From contig WPIO01000047.1 in assembly GCA_009760855.2 (NCBI GenBank), positions 124,001-188,000 of the forward strand: DNA of 64,000 nucleotides, given 5' to 3'. Of this stretch, positions 1 through 12,202 are shown piece after piece. The stretch's first letter is position 1, and every line of letters begins with the position of its first letter. This DNA comes from Cristatella mucedo. Its lineage: Eukaryota > Bryozoa > Phylactolaemata > Cristatellidae. The notes beneath the pieces were generated by a model that was given only the letters and a program-made list of their open reading frames with translations, searched no databases and was not told the origin of the DNA. The position numbers and the translations under genes were made by a program.

Positions 1-75
1 GTAGATTTGTTATAGCACCCTCAGACAACTCAATCTCTTTTGTAAGCACTTTACAGTTGCTACAAAAGAAGCAAA
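1..75 (-). mobile_element. LINE-A 3' tail fragment
   Basis: The reverse complement matches the LINE-A 3' end (hairpin region around AGAGATT..TCTCT and the GTAAAGTGCTT motif) seen in more than ten other copies here. It is cut by the window start. Confidence 0.7.
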
Positions 76-979
76 TCGATAGAAACAAGATTCAGACTGC
101 GCTGCGATTGGTTGCAGCCAGATAATAATATTCCAGATACACACAGATACTCTCAATCAATAATTGGCAAGCGGGCTGCACAGCGATTGGCTATAGTTTG
201 CGACTGATTTTTGGGAAGTGCTGCCAAGTAACTACTATACTACTCGGAAGTATCCATGGCTGCAATAAAGATGGTAGTCTCGATAGTGCAACACATAAAG
301 CTCCGGACCGGTAACCAATAGATTTCAGGATTACTCAAGACTAAGGAAGAATTTGTTTGCAGCCTTCGACGGCAGACGGCCATCGATAGGTCTCTATTAC
401 GATATAACTGGGCTAGTCTACTAGTATAATCATCATTAAGAAAGTGAGCCACAATATCATGATAAGGTAGGAAGATAAAGGACAGTAAATCACGTGCAGA
501 ACATGCTTCTCCTTTCAGTGTGTTTAGTGTTTATACTTAAGTATCTCTAAAATATGTCAGGTATATGAAATACAGACAAGTGGGCGACTTTACTGGCAGA
601 GGGTATGATCAAACAAGGACTTTCGGTTGCTATGTACTTGAGCATACGTCTGTTCACATAGACACATACAGACACTCACATACACACAAATCCTGAAATT
701 GACTCTATAGACACAAAAATGCCATGCTTAATGAGCTGCAAGCTAAGTAAAATGAAACCGAAAGACCAAGTTGTATCATCACATAATAGATGACGGCATG
801 CAGTGAATTCCCCAACCATGGCAGCAGCAATGTACTCAAACACCAGAATGCTCACTGTTTTGGCTGCTGCTAAACTGATTCTGGCAAAGTAGACAGTTCC
901 CCTAACATTTTTAGGACTAGATTCAACAAACTAATGCAAGCTAGGGAGTACTAATTGTTTAACATGCCATACAAGGACA
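76..979. other. No gene or known repeat seen
   Basis: AT-rich sequence with only short open frames. A CA-rich stretch near 650-710 (ACACATACAGACACTCACAT) is the only low-complexity feature. Confidence 0.5.
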
Positions 980-1780
980 TGCACTCGTGGCAGACCAGCT
1001 GAGCTCATATATTAAAAATTCATACCTTGCTAGCAAGTTCCAATAGTGTTTTAGAGCTAATCACTCCAAACACGCAACATTGCTTCGGGTGTATAACGGC
1101 CTACTTAAGAATGCAGACTTAGATAGTCTCAATGCTTGTTTTTCTCGATCTTTCGGCAGCTTTTGATATTATCGATCACCAAGTCCTTCTTGAGCACCTC
1201 TCATCTCGCCTGGGCATCACTGGCACTGCAATGTAATGGTTCAGATCCTATCTCAGTGGGAGACTTCATAGTATTGCTGTGAATGGACATAGATCATCCG
1301 AGGAACCACTGAAATATGGGTTACGTCAGGGCTCCGTGCTCGGCCCGGTTCTTTTCACGGTTTATACTCTCCCACTAGCCAATGTGATTGCCAGGCACAA
1401 TCTAGGCTTTCACTTCTATGCAGCCGACACTCAGTTGTGCCTCTGAATTTTTACTCCTACCAACCCTCGAGCAAGTCAAATTCTCTCAACTCCCTTGCTG
1501 CATTTATTGATTACATCTGCATATGGATTTCACCACACTTCTTTAAGTGAATGATCATAAAAGCAACTTATCAATTATGGGCAAACCAAGTGTGATTAAG
1601 AAATTCGATAGGCCAAAGCTCACAATCGGCTCTGCCAGCATATCTCATGTCAATCTGCACAAAATGTAGGTGTCAGGTTCAAAATGACCTTTCATTAGAT
1701 GACCACGTCAGCTCCACAATCAAGTTTGCCTACTTTCAGCTATTAATTATTGCTAAAATTCCTCAATTCATCAATACTCT
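980..1780 (+). mobile_element. LINE-A reverse transcriptase fragment
   Basis: Nucleotide match to the long LINE-A copy (about 50,623-51,420). It holds the RT palm: the region encoding LSAAFD, the [17 protein letters not shown] block, and the catalytic box. YADD has become YAAD here (near 1419), so the enzyme would be dead. Stops and frameshifts throughout. It ends abruptly against a second LINE-A fragment in the opposite orientation. Confidence 0.85.
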
Positions 1781-2456
1781 GGAGTCTCCCACTGAGATAG
1801 GACGTGAACAATTGCAGAGCAGGGCCATTGATGCCCAGGCGAGATGAGAGACACTCAAGAAAAACTTGGTGGTGGTATCAAAAGCTGCCGAAAGATCGAG
1901 CAAAACCAGCAGAGACACTATACCCATGTCTGCATTCCTAAGTAGGTCGTTATACACCCGAAGCGATGCTGATCTGTGGAGTGATTAGCTGTAAAACCAG
2001 ACTGGAACTTACTAGCAAGGTATGAAGTTCCACTAAATTAGCTGTAAAACCAGACTGGAACTTACTAGCAAGGTATGACGTTCCACTAAATGAGTTCAGC
2101 TGGTTTGTCACGATTCGTTCCAGTGTCGTTGATAGGTACGGTAAAAGGGAGACTAGGCTGAATTCGCTTAAGTTCTCTTGGTCTAGTGTTGCTTTCTTGA
2201 GTGGTGGCCTAACTAAAGCCTTTTTGAGAGGCTCTGGGACACGACCTGAGGCTAGTGACATATTTATGATGTTAGTTAGGCATGGCAGCAGATCAATGCA
2301 TCCTAGAAGCAGGACGTTGGGAATACGGCCCAGAGAATTAGTCGTCTTCTCTGATCAGGACGTGAACTTCAGGCTAAGTCACTAGTGACCTAATAGAATG
2401 TAGGCATTGAGGTGCTGCATGGAATTGTGAGCCGGGAATCGAGGGAGGATGCTGCC
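1781..2456 (-). mobile_element. LINE-A RT fragment, inverted relative to its neighbour
   Basis: Minus-strand match to the N-terminal part of the LINE-A reverse transcriptase (about 50,280-50,920 of the long copy). Readable pieces include LVLLDLSAAFDT and LASKFQSGF. A 53 bp stretch is tandemly duplicated inside it (about 1986-2091), with one visible mismatch. Confidence 0.85.
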
Positions 2457-2647
2457 ATCTTAGAGCTGGACTCCCTGATCTTGTCTATCTTGTTCCTGCC
2501 TACTTAGAGCTAGCTCCCAATCAGGCTAGACATCGCATCACCCACTTCTTTGACATAGAATCAAACGTGTCACACTGCCGGCTTGCAGAGGAAACAGCTT
2601 TCCCTTAGGAACAAAAACCCTGTGCAGAAATAGTTGCTTGGACGACA

Positions 2648-2800
2648 AAATATAATAATTATTAATTTATATAGCGCCCCAAGAGAACGTAATCTCTATT
2701 CAGGCGCTTCACATATGCCTCGGGGCTCGAGCCCACGACCTGAGTCAGACCTTGGTCGGGGCGAGCACCTTAACTGCTAGACCAAACCAGTAAGGCTAAG
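2648..2800 (-). mobile_element. SINE-1 copy
   Basis: Reverse complement reads TGGTCTAGCAGTTAAGGTGC, then GACCAAGGTCTGACTCAGG, GGCTCGAGCCCC and the tail AAGCGCCTGAATAGAGATTA. The head has a tRNA-like A box and B box (GGCTCGAGCCC in place of GGTTCGANTCC). The tail is shared with LINE-A. Confidence 0.85.
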
Positions 2801-3106
2801 GTGCAGCTCAACTAGACTAGGCAGCAAGAACACGTGTGGACCCACTGAAATGAAACCCACAATAATCTACCTCACCAATGCACCATCGTGGCATGAGTAG
2901 TCAAATGATCGTGTATATTAATGGTGCTCAACATAAGTCGGTGGAAACATGTTAGCATGCTAAAAATGGCTGATGGACGGCTCGGAAAGAGTTGGAAGCC
3001 GTGCCCCAATAAAAATGGTTGCAGAGGTGAACGCATTTAGGCCCTATCAACATCGACGGTTCCAGCTGAAAGGCAGCTACGCATTGCCATGACGACAAAA
3101 TGTTAC

Positions 3107-3216
3107 CTCCGGGGCGCTGCAGCATCCGAGAGTTTTTCCACAGTAGCACGATAACGAACACTATCGCCTGGAAGAATACGATCACCACTAGGATAATGAT
3201 TCCAGCTTGATGTTCA
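3107..3216 (-). CDS. Probable exon encoding a single transmembrane segment
   Basis: Read on the minus strand, a pyrimidine-rich acceptor (TTTTCTTTTCTCCAAG) is followed by 110 bp of open frame and a GTAACA donor. The exon would enter in phase 2 and leave in phase 1. It encodes SEHQAG, a run of about 22 hydrophobic residues (IIILVVIVFFQAIVFVIVLL), then W and a basic stretch KNSRMLQRPGG: a typical membrane anchor with a stop-transfer signal. No partner exon can be phased to it with certainty. The Cys-rich exon at 15.4-15.6 kb on the same strand could be upstream in the same gene, but that is inference. A chance hydrophobic ORF is the main alternative. Confidence 0.5.
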
Positions 3217-3691
3217 CTTGGAGAAAAGAAAATCAATTACCTCTAACAAATAGGTCGCCAGTAACATGCTAACACTCTCACTAGTAATCATTGCATCTCA
3301 CCAACTCTGCTACCGTGGAAAGCATACACAAGTCACATGCTATATTAATATGTTACACTAACAGCAGCCATGGTCTGGATAAATCTTTGGTCAGGCAGTC
3401 TTCTGGACTTATGTGCTTTGTAAAACTAGAACTCCAGACTTAATTGATAGAGATCAGGTTAGCTACGGACAGCCTAAAAATTTTTGAATACTTAAACAAT
3501 CGACAACAAACTATGGTATTGGTTTCGAGAAGACCTCAGCTGTCATTGCAAAACTTTGTATGCAGCCAACTGCATCACTTTTAATTTTGATATACTGTAC
3601 ATAGTAATGCACTGACAAATGTAGTAAAGAAGTTAATCCTCATAAAATATTAAAAAGCACATTAGTTGATATTGATATCAATACAATTACT
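3217..3691. other. No gene seen
   Basis: AT-rich sequence without recognisable repeat or coding signal; possibly intron of the minus-strand gene that includes the exon at 3107-3216. Confidence 0.4.
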
Positions 3692-3830
3692 ACTCTGGTT
3701 TGGCTCAGGGGTAAGGTGCTTGCCTTTGACCGTCAAGGTCACCATCAGGGCTCGAGCCCTGTGGCATAGGTGAAGCGCTTGGATAGAGATTCAGTTCTCT
3801 TAATGCCCTATACACACGAATTTTGCTTTT
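3692..3830 (+). mobile_element. SINE-1 copy, diverged
   Basis: CTGGTTTGGCTCAGGGGTAA head, GGCTCGAGCCC B box and AGCGCTTGGATAGAGATTCA tail in order. It is more diverged than other SINE-1 copies, so probably older. Confidence 0.75.
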
Positions 3831-4299
3831 TATATACCACAAGAATGGCATTCCACATTAAAAACTATAATCGAGTTCTTAGCTTCTTTATCCAAGAGCA
3901 GCCAGGCGATAACGGGCCTGTTTGATATAAATAAAAAGAATAGAACCGAAGATCAGATTCTTATGCAGCTAGGAAAACCGCTATGATGAATTCCCGAAGT
4001 TTACTTCACACATAAACAGATAGGACGGGCTCTACAGAGCTGATATCATCTGATGCCGCATGCTAATGTACTATCATTTCACCCATGTAACTGGCTCATA
4101 ACTAGCTTTACTAAGAACCAGGATGTTAAGATTTCGAGGCGATTGAGATGGTCAATTCTTTGAGCCCAGCCCACTCATTTGTATTCATTTACTAACCCTA
4201 ACCACCAGAATAGCTTGCAATTACAATTAGGGAATAGCAGTTTGCATTTTGCTGAGCCAATGCCTATCAACAAGGACATTGCCTTACGGCAATGGGCAA

Positions 4300-4640
4300 C
4301 CATAGCTAGGCATTGTGCCACCGGCTCGTCTGACTGAAATCGTTTAGCTATGCCTCGAACCAACCTCAAATCCTTTAGAGACCCGACCTTTACTTCATAT
4401 TTGCCCAAAGCCTATAACTCACTTTCGACTGATGTAGAAACATCCCCAGACTTGACGACATTTAAAAAGAAGCTACAAAAGCACCAGTTTCTCACAGCAT
4501 TTGGCTGGGTCCCTGTGATTTGTCATTTGTCTGCTGACACTTCGTATATCACCTTGAACCATACTACGAATGTTGACATTGGGAACGTTATCACTAATCG
4601 TATGGTCATCCTTCTTTTACAGCATATGTAAAGTAAAGTG
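4300..4640 (+). mobile_element. LINE-A C-terminal RT and 3' UTR fragment
   Basis: Encodes a degenerate version of the LINE-A C-terminus (PRTNLKSFRDPTF, then a KAYNSL stretch equivalent to KAWNSLP, then TFKKKLQKHQF) and the start of the 3' UTR (GGGTCCCTGTGATT). Truncated on both sides. Confidence 0.8.
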
Positions 4641-4984
4641 GACTAGCCCGATGCCCAGATACCGATTTAGGCAGGTAGAACATGAGTTCAACTGTTCCAA
4701 ATACATAGAGATAAACCTCTCTCAAGCCAGCTCATAACAACGGCATACCAAGCTTGAGAATTGCTCCGACCGGTGGAAAGTTTTAGGGGTTTGAAGTCAT
4801 GACCCTGTCCTATGGAATTTAGCTCCCATTACTGCATTTCTTGCACACTTATTGATATTTCTCAAACGCCAATGGAACAATCGGCATGCAAATAGGCACA
4901 CACAACAATAGTAGCAGAAGCTATCAACCAAGGTAGCATTAGCTATCTTTTGATTTAATTATAGCTGTCATGTTGAACTTCTGA

Positions 4985-5375
4985 AGACCTGTACGAGGTG
5001 TAGCTAAGCGATTTGATTCTTAAAAGCAGGTGGTGTGATGCCTAGCCTGGTGTAAGAGTAGATCTAATATGTAGACTGGAGCTAAAGAATAAAAGGTTAA
5101 GAGTTTAAAAAAAACGGGTAATAAAAGTGCCTAGCCTCAGTTCGGCTGGGTAGCCTGGGGTCAGAGAACGAAGGAACTTAAAAGTAAAGGAAAAAGAACC
5201 TCGAAGTCGGTTCTCTGCTTGTCAATGAGCCAGTGCAAGTGCCTGAGAAGCCGCGTGATGCCACGATCGCGATGTTACTGATAGACAGGATAGACAGGCC
5301 TGGAAGCAGAGTTGTAAACTTCCAATTCGCAACTTACTGAACCGGCTGGAAGACCTGCCACTAGTGAGTCAGGGA
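4985..5375 (-). mobile_element. LINE-A fragment, strongly degraded
   Basis: Aligns piecewise to LINE-A on the minus strand (compare 37,640-37,930), including GGTGGTGTGATGCCTAGCCT and the GAGCCAGTGCA stretch. It contains small insertions. Confidence 0.65.
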
Positions 5376-8300
5376 AGTTAAAAAGGGGAGGTCAAATGTA
5401 ATGCAGATGCTAAGTGCGTCCACTGAGCCACTTTGGCAGGTCATCCACGGTGCTGCTTGGGTAAATATCTAAAGGTTACAAGCATGCATGTGACGGAAAT
5501 AGTGGATAGGTATTAAAAAAATCCCAGGTACTTGCACTTCGTAACTGTTACAAAGAGGAGCACATACGGACAATGACAGGTTACTTGCACACTGCCCGTG
5601 AGCGTATTAACATAATAAACACAGAGGTCACTCAAAAAATTGAAAATGAAAATAGATCCTTAATCACTATCGATAAAGCACTGCTGCCTTCATTCCTAAT
5701 GTCTGGTCCATTGTTGTTCACTGCAGATTCAATGTTCTTAGATTTGCTGCTAGATATGTGATTAATAGGTTTTACAGATGTGGAATCTCACATCTGCATA
5801 GATTATTTCTGTTTATTATAGTAGCTCATTAACATTGTGTAACAATATTTTAATTCCTGCCTCAAGTTAACTCAAAGCTGTTCATGGCTTAAAAGTATCA
5901 AATGAACCGTATTACCATGAAACTGAGCCTTTGTGATCAGGACAGTGATAAATTTAAAATATGACCATTTCCAATAAGAAAACTACATAATTAGCACTGG
6001 TTCAAATATATTCATAGAAAACTAACAAGTAAATCAACATTATCAAGTTTCTATGATTTTTAAAATTGACCATAATAGATTTAGAAGTTTTGTGCGATTT
6101 ATTATAATACAGGAAATCTCTTCCGCGAATCTGCTCCTATCGGTAGAAGCATTTAAAGTGCAGTACATTTTGGTTGCAGCACTCTTGTTACTCCTCCTAA
6201 GGTAGCCTGTCATTAAAAAAGTTCCACTCGTTATATCTACAGGCAAGTTACAATGCCTCAAACAGAATGGTACATTATGACAGAAGTATAGCCATTCTTT
6301 ACAGGTGGAAAAGCTAAAACAAAAAGCTTGGTGATGCTTTTTCTGATAAGCAACTTGTCAACTTTAATTTAAAAACTTCCAATGCTTCTGCTTGGATGTT
6401 AAAGGCTCAGCATTGAACTTAGTAAGACTGAGATTACCGATCAAGTGCGTGAGATCTTTTCGGTTGGCATACACTCTGAGGTACACTGTGGGGTACACTC
6501 CACCGCTATGAAGTTGAAGTTTTCTATGGATCTACACTTGCTGTCCTTGCTCTCTGACTTGCTGCTCTCTCTTTCTTGCCTAAAAAACAGCTGGTTTCCC
6601 TACAGGTTTATGAGTGTCGGTTTATGGGTGGGAGGTTTATGTGTGTGGGAACTCATAGCAGTGAGGCACCAGGGTAAATAGATGAAGGTCTGTATATCTG
6701 ATAGCAGGTGCACTACTAGCAGTCCGATGGAAGGTTCAAGCATGCCAAAGTTGCAACTGCTAAAGAGGTCAGTTTTTTTAGAAACTTGTTAGAATATCAA
6801 ATTTCACAACTCTTTTTCTTCAGTTATGTAATTAATTTGTAATTTCCCTTCCAAAGACAGTTGACAAAATAACAGTGAATTCATAGAAATTATTTCACCC
6901 ATGATTAATAAATTAAATAGCACTAAGATTTCGAGCAGATATTCTCTGCCTTAACCTCACAGCTCTCTGCCAGTTCTTGCAAGTGAGCCAAAGTGCACAG
7001 ATCACACATCTGAGTATATTCGTGAGTGGGATACTTGCTTGCCATAGTCTTCATGAATATGCCAGACTAAACAAAATGTGTGGCATGGCTACGTGCAGCC
7101 ACAGGACAGAATCTCGGGAAAATTCAGATCCACTTAGGCAACTGGAACTACACTTAGCTGGTGGTCTTAGGGCTCATATATTATACCATTGCGAAGTCAT
7201 AATGTGCAGAAAACTGATTAAGATTACGTCTCACGGATTCATCTAAGGGCCAAATATAAGGGTAGACACATCTAATACTAAACCAGTTTAAGTTTTTACG
7301 ACAATTTGATTGAGTTTGATTACAGAAGGATATAAGCACGTTTAGGTTTTTTAAATAAAAAGAATACAAAATTGTAATCGTAGGATCTGTAAAATAGTAA
7401 ACTACGCATGTATCACAAAAATGCTGACAAAAGCAAAGTTTGTGGGAAATAATGACTATTTTCTACACTTCGATGCACATGTAATTGAGAAATCAAACTT
7501 ACTAACCAGTGACAAAGTAAAATTAAAACTTGTTGCACAGTGTAATCGGTGGAGCTAGATAACTAAATTGAATCTAAATTTGAGGAAGGAGTTACATTGT
7601 CGGCATGCAAAAAGCACGAGTTGTGAAGGAAAACGGACAGATAACGCTAATATAGTAATCAGGTGTGCACAGTTACCGAATTATGTACTTCAGCTCTTCT
7701 AATTACTAAAGCATTTGTCTTTTAAACTGGCTGCCTGACACAGTTGGGCTTTAAATTTCTCTCTCCTGCCTGTAATTATGTCATAAAACACACAAAAGGC
7801 TCCTGCATCTCAACACACTAGAAGCTCCCTTCGTTCATGTGAAGACAGATGAGTATACCTATACATCCATTCATCCATTCTTGTTTTGAAGATAGGAATG
7901 CTATAAATAAAAATGTCCGGGCTATGCCACAGCAGTCGTGACTTCGCCTGTCTAGTCCGTACAAACAGTTAAGCCAATTTGCGATTGAACCTACCGTTTT
8001 AAAAACAGTCCCGTCACAATAAGATCAGACAGGCTGATAGTTGCATGATACAGATAATGATTTATCATAAATATTGGTCATACAGCAGGCACCTGTTTAA
8101 TTAATTATTATATGAACCCATACGGTATCCTTGAACAATCTGAACTCGAAAAGGGATATTTCACATCTCTTGAATAGCTCGAATCACATCCAAAATACAA
8201 ATGATACCATTGCAATGAACAGGGTGAACAAACTGTACCTGTCGGATAGCATTACAAAGCAATTTGAGCAGCAGAAGAAAACAGAGCTGCCGATTTCCGA

Positions 8301-8905
8301 GTCACTCTCCCAGGTCCCCTAGCTAGGTTTTTAACATTAAGTACTAAACATTGACCTTATGAGGGCAAAATGAAAGCAGCATCCAACACCCAATTTCCTT
8401 TGAGATAAATTAGCTGGAATTTACAGGTATTCTCTCCCACTTAAGAGTAATTAATTTGGTGGAGCCCAATAATTCTGAGGTACTATCGAAGAATTGCAAA
8501 GTGTCATGGCATTAGCGGCCAGGGTTAAAGCCCCAATTGTCCAGCTGGATATATTATCACCTTCAGGAATCCTCGTTCAGGTTTCCAGGAAGCTTTCGGA
8601 AGACATGCAGCAACACCACAGCAAGCAGATACCAGTATACTTCGAAAATCCATAAATTGCAGTCAAGAGATCCCTGCACCTTCAGAGCAGCTGAGATTCA
8701 CGTGCTATGAAGCCTGTGAAGCTTGCGGAACCACTGCACTTGAGAATGGATTTCTAAAGAAACTATCTGGCACACAAGCTGTATATCCCCCTAGCAACTG
8801 CAGACATAGGAAAAAAGCAAAATGTAACTCAAAGTAATAAAATTTGTCTCCATGTCGACATCGGCGAATTCAATACAGAAAGCTTGTCAGTCCAAGTCAC
8901 ACACA
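5376..8905. other. No supported feature
   Basis: About 3.5 kb with only short open frames, none with a recognisable domain, splice context or match to a repeat family in this window. Two longer frames (5573-5761 and 8131-8322, both +) have ordinary composition and no supporting signal. Confidence 0.4.
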
Positions 8906-8907
8906 GC

Positions 8908-9035
8908 AATAAAATAATAATAATACATTGCATAGTGGCCTCAGAGAATTTAATCTTTTTCTAGGCAGTCTACATCTGCTGCAAACGAAGCATGATCAAA
9001 CGGTTAATGGTAGCATGCTCAATGTGGCTGTGAAA
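8908..9035 (-). mobile_element. LINE-A 3' tail
   Basis: Starts with the (TTA)n terminus in reverse (AATAATAATAATACATTGCA), followed by the hairpin region and the CTGCTGCAAACG block. Confidence 0.8.
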
Positions 9036-9304
9036 GCAGGTCGAAACCTAGTCCAGCTGCCACAAAAGGCAAAGGTAGCTGCACACCACTCAGCAGAACA
9101 ACCACAATCCAGTAGAGGAGGTCTGGCTGAGGCATTCGGCCTCAGATAATCCCAGATCAAAATGGTATTAAAGACGAGAATCGAGCAGCCTCTCTGCTCT
9201 CTGCAGAAAGTCAGCAGCACTAAACTGGGCTGCTGTACAAGGCGTTGTGAGTTAATATTAAGAATTTTGACACAGGAGTGATTCCCCAGGCTTAAAGGTA
9301 GAGT

Positions 9305-9832
9305 TGTAACCGAGTTCAATGGGCCAGCGGCTAACTCCCACTATGGCTCGCTACTATCTATGTCCGTTCTGGGTCGTTACGCCGGGCCCTCCGGTAACAG
9401 TGGTTCACGCGTGATCGATCGGGTACACAACACTTTATATAATACACACGCATGCGCTATACAAAGGAGGGCACTAAACAAGCCTACAGAGGAAGTTCCT
9501 ATACAATGTAAACTACAGGGGCACGGGATGACGCCGCAAGCGCGAACAAACGTGTTGGTGCTCAGTCGGCTTCCACAGTCGCACCGTCGCAGGACTCCGT
9601 CTCACCAGTACAAGCGTACGCCGTCCAAGACCCGGCTAGCTGAGTACTCTGTGGTAGACGGAGCGGACGTCCAACACCGTCGAGAGCTTCCGCCGAAAGA
9701 GAGCGTGCACGTTGTACCCAGTTCCCGTCCTCGGAACTCTGGGAGCTGACCCCCAGGCTTTACCCTTCCGGGGCAAGGCGACGCCCAGCCCGACATATCG
9801 AATGTCAGTGGGTCCGCCTACTCTAGGGTACA
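9305..9832 (+). mobile_element. Solo LTR, 528 bp, with 4 bp target duplication
   Basis: Begins TGTAACCGAG and ends CTAGGGTACA, so TG..CA ends as in LTR retrotransposons. It is flanked by GAGT on both sides (9301-9304 and 9833-9836), a perfect 4 bp target duplication. A TATA-like TTTATATAATAC lies near 9434. A closely similar copy is at 52,019-52,534. No internal region or second LTR is nearby, so it is a solo LTR. Open frames inside it (for example 9360-9749) are not proteins. Orientation is assigned from the TATA box. Confidence 0.8.
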
Positions 9833-9849
9833 GAGTAACTATTTCGGTG

Positions 9850-10022
9850 CCCGTGATTCGGTGAGCCGTGATTGCATACTAGGTAAGGCGGTTGCTTTCA
9901 CGACCTCGATCCTGAGGTCGTGGGTTCGATTCTCCATGTGGGCGATCCTTTATCGCCACTGCAAGCGGTGGTGATAGCTGTAAAGCCTCTTCTGTCGCTA
10001 TACAAAAAGAGGCTATTTAATC
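9850..10022 (+). mobile_element. SINE-2 copy
   Basis: tRNA-like head with B box GGGTTCGATTCTCC, followed by a family-specific body (GGGCGATCCTTTATCGCCAC) and tail (CTATACAAAAAGAGGC). Related copies are at 10,760 (+) and 13,048 (-). It does not carry the LINE-A hairpin tail. Confidence 0.65.
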
Positions 10023-10179
10023 AGCCAGGATTTAATTATTGTATTTTTTCCCGGAGAGACTAACATATACGACAAGCTCTGGTTTGATCACTTACGAGGC
10101 TAATAATGGTTGGTTGGAATCCTGTAGGAACATGGAAACATCTGCTGGGCATGCTCGGTAGCACAGGCACATACATATT

Positions 10180-10470
10180 CTTCTGCCTGCATCTCCGTCA
10201 GTAACTCCATAAAGCAACTAAAACTATGTGGATGTTACACATGAGAGTTCTCTATATCCCACTGAAAGCCAAGGGCAGCTTTCGGTACACATTGGGTTGA
10301 CAAGAGCTCATCTCACTCACAAAAGAGAATGTGAGAAGGATAGCTGAGTCGGTAAAGCAGTTAAGGTCGTGAGTAGCACGCACACAGCATCTCAGGACGG
10401 CTGCAAAGGACGTGCCATAGTTGTTAGCAGGAAAGTGGATATCGTTTCGTCAGACCCTCAGCACAAACCT
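10180..10470 (-). mobile_element. LINE-B 3' fragment
   Basis: Reverse complement of the LINE-B 3' end (ATCTCCGTCAGTAACTCCAT at the 3' side, then the GAGAGTT..CCCACT and CGGTACACATT blocks). Compare 42,160-42,430. Confidence 0.8.
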
Positions 10471-10759
10471 TCATACCATAAGGTGAATGAATTGAAAATT
10501 AGGGACAAAAATTAAAAACTCAATCAACTAAGAATCAGATACCTATGCATTAAGATATCTATGACCTGAGATTAAAGAGCAGTAAAACCGGTACCTTCAG
10601 TGTCTGCATCTCCTTGTTTCGAACTACTCACTTGTCGAAGAGTTTCAAGGGAAGATCAGTGAGGAAACACGAATTTTAAACATAACCTGCGAAGGAACCT
10701 AGGGATTATAGCACTAGATGAATCTTCGTGGTTAAATACCCTAAACGTGTTCTGTATAT

Positions 10760-10870
10760 TAGGGCCGTCGTAGTCCAAAAGGTAAGGTGCTTGCTCTTCA
10801 CGACCGAGGTCGAGGGGTTCGAATCTTGCAGTTCGAGATCCTTTATTGGTCTCGATGTCACTGAACTCAC
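10760..10870 (+). mobile_element. SINE-2 head fragment
   Basis: Head similar to 9850-9960: GGTAAGGTGCTTGCTCTTCA, then B box GGGGTTCGAATCTTGC, then GATCCTTTATTGG. Truncated before the tail. Confidence 0.6.
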
Positions 10871-10989
10871 CAGCCATGAGACGTCATTGCTCTTCCAGGA
10901 TGCTTTCGCACCGAATAAATCTTGGCTTTCGGTCGTCTCACCGTTCCTTGCACTAAACTGAAACCTATTGGTGATCGAGCACTCAGCAT

Positions 10990-11430
10990 ATATGTAACCA
11001 TAGTCTTGAACTAACCTCCGGATTATCTAGCCACTCTGCCTTGACCATACGCCATGACTTTGAATCATTCATGTCTCAGCTAAAGACGCACCTGTTCAGA
11101 GCAGCTTTTCCTGTGCCCCTAGCTGGAAATGAACTTGCCTTTTACCCTGTTTTCTATGACTGCTTATAAATATTTGATTCAGCACTGTTCTTAACCAAGC
11201 GTCCTAATAACCAGTGGCCCCGAGTGTTTCCTTGTGTGCATTTGCATGCTTAATTAAGCCTGATATTTCGGTGCTTATACACACTGGGCTAAGCAAGATA
11301 CCTTGCTTGTAACTAACTCCTGTTTACCTGGTCTCCCGAGACTAGTTGCAACGTGCCTAAATAGGGATTAAGTGCTATTAGAGTCCTTTGCAAAAGAATT
11401 CTCTGTATTATTATTAAATATGATATATTT
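10990..11430 (+). mobile_element. Third L2-like LINE, 3' end (LINE-C)
   Basis: The 5' part encodes ESFMSQLKTHLFRAAF, the usual C-terminal end of L2/CR1 reverse transcriptase proteins. It ends in a GGATTAAGTGCTATTAGAG motif and a TATTATTATTA terminus, a weak relative of the LINE-A tail. The nucleotide sequence differs from LINE-A and LINE-B. Confidence 0.6.
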
Positions 11431-11869
11431 TAGTGGATATATATTACATTAGAGAGAGTGAGAGCTTGTCTATGTATATGCAAATTTAAGCCTACATTAA
11501 ATTCACAATCCTGCATAAATAAAAATAAAAGTACATCTGCATAGCCCCTAAGAAATTACCTCTTTCAAGGGGCCTCCAAGATATTCAAACAGAAGCAAAC
11601 GCATAGCAATAGTGACATGCACAATGTTAGCGCAGGTATGCACATACCTAAAAAGGACGATTAAACTTGAAAAGCTGTGAATAGCACCGGGTGTTGAGCT
11701 TAGTCTCTAGATCACATTAAAAGTTCAGCAGATTTCCGTCTGGTTTATAAATCGGGCAGAAAATCAATGGCAGCCATCACTTCTGCTTGCAGCTGGCAAT
11801 GAAGAATTGCCTGCTTTATGACCCAAATCCAAGACTTTGTTTGTGAAGTACGAATAGCTCAGCTCTAGG
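11431..11869. other. No feature seen
   Basis: AT-rich, with a short GAGAGAGTGAGAG tract near 11,452. No coding or repeat signal. Confidence 0.4.
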
Positions 11870-12171
11870 CTCAGACCCAGGGGGAAGTAACGATATCAGT
11901 CATTAGAAAGCTCCAAACTTCACGTGCCCACGAATTAGAAGTACGGTAGCTGAAGGATTCGAGTTTGGTCTGTGGCAAAGCTAACTTACCAGAATTAGAG
12001 AAGCTGCTTGTTTGGTGAGAGGTATGCAGGGTTAAGCCGAGCTGGTTTGGTCCACCGGTTAAGGTGCTCACCCCGACCAAGGTCTGGCTGAGATCGTGGG
12101 CTCGAGCCCGGAGGCATATGTGAAGCGCCTGAATAGAGATTAAGTTATCTTAGGGCGCTATACAAATGAAT

Positions 12172-12202
<31 letters not shown>

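Noticed and set aside
9360-9796. Overlapping open frames on both strands as genes
   Set aside because: They lie entirely within a solo LTR that recurs at 52.0-52.5 kb; the frames are not kept in the same form in the second copy.
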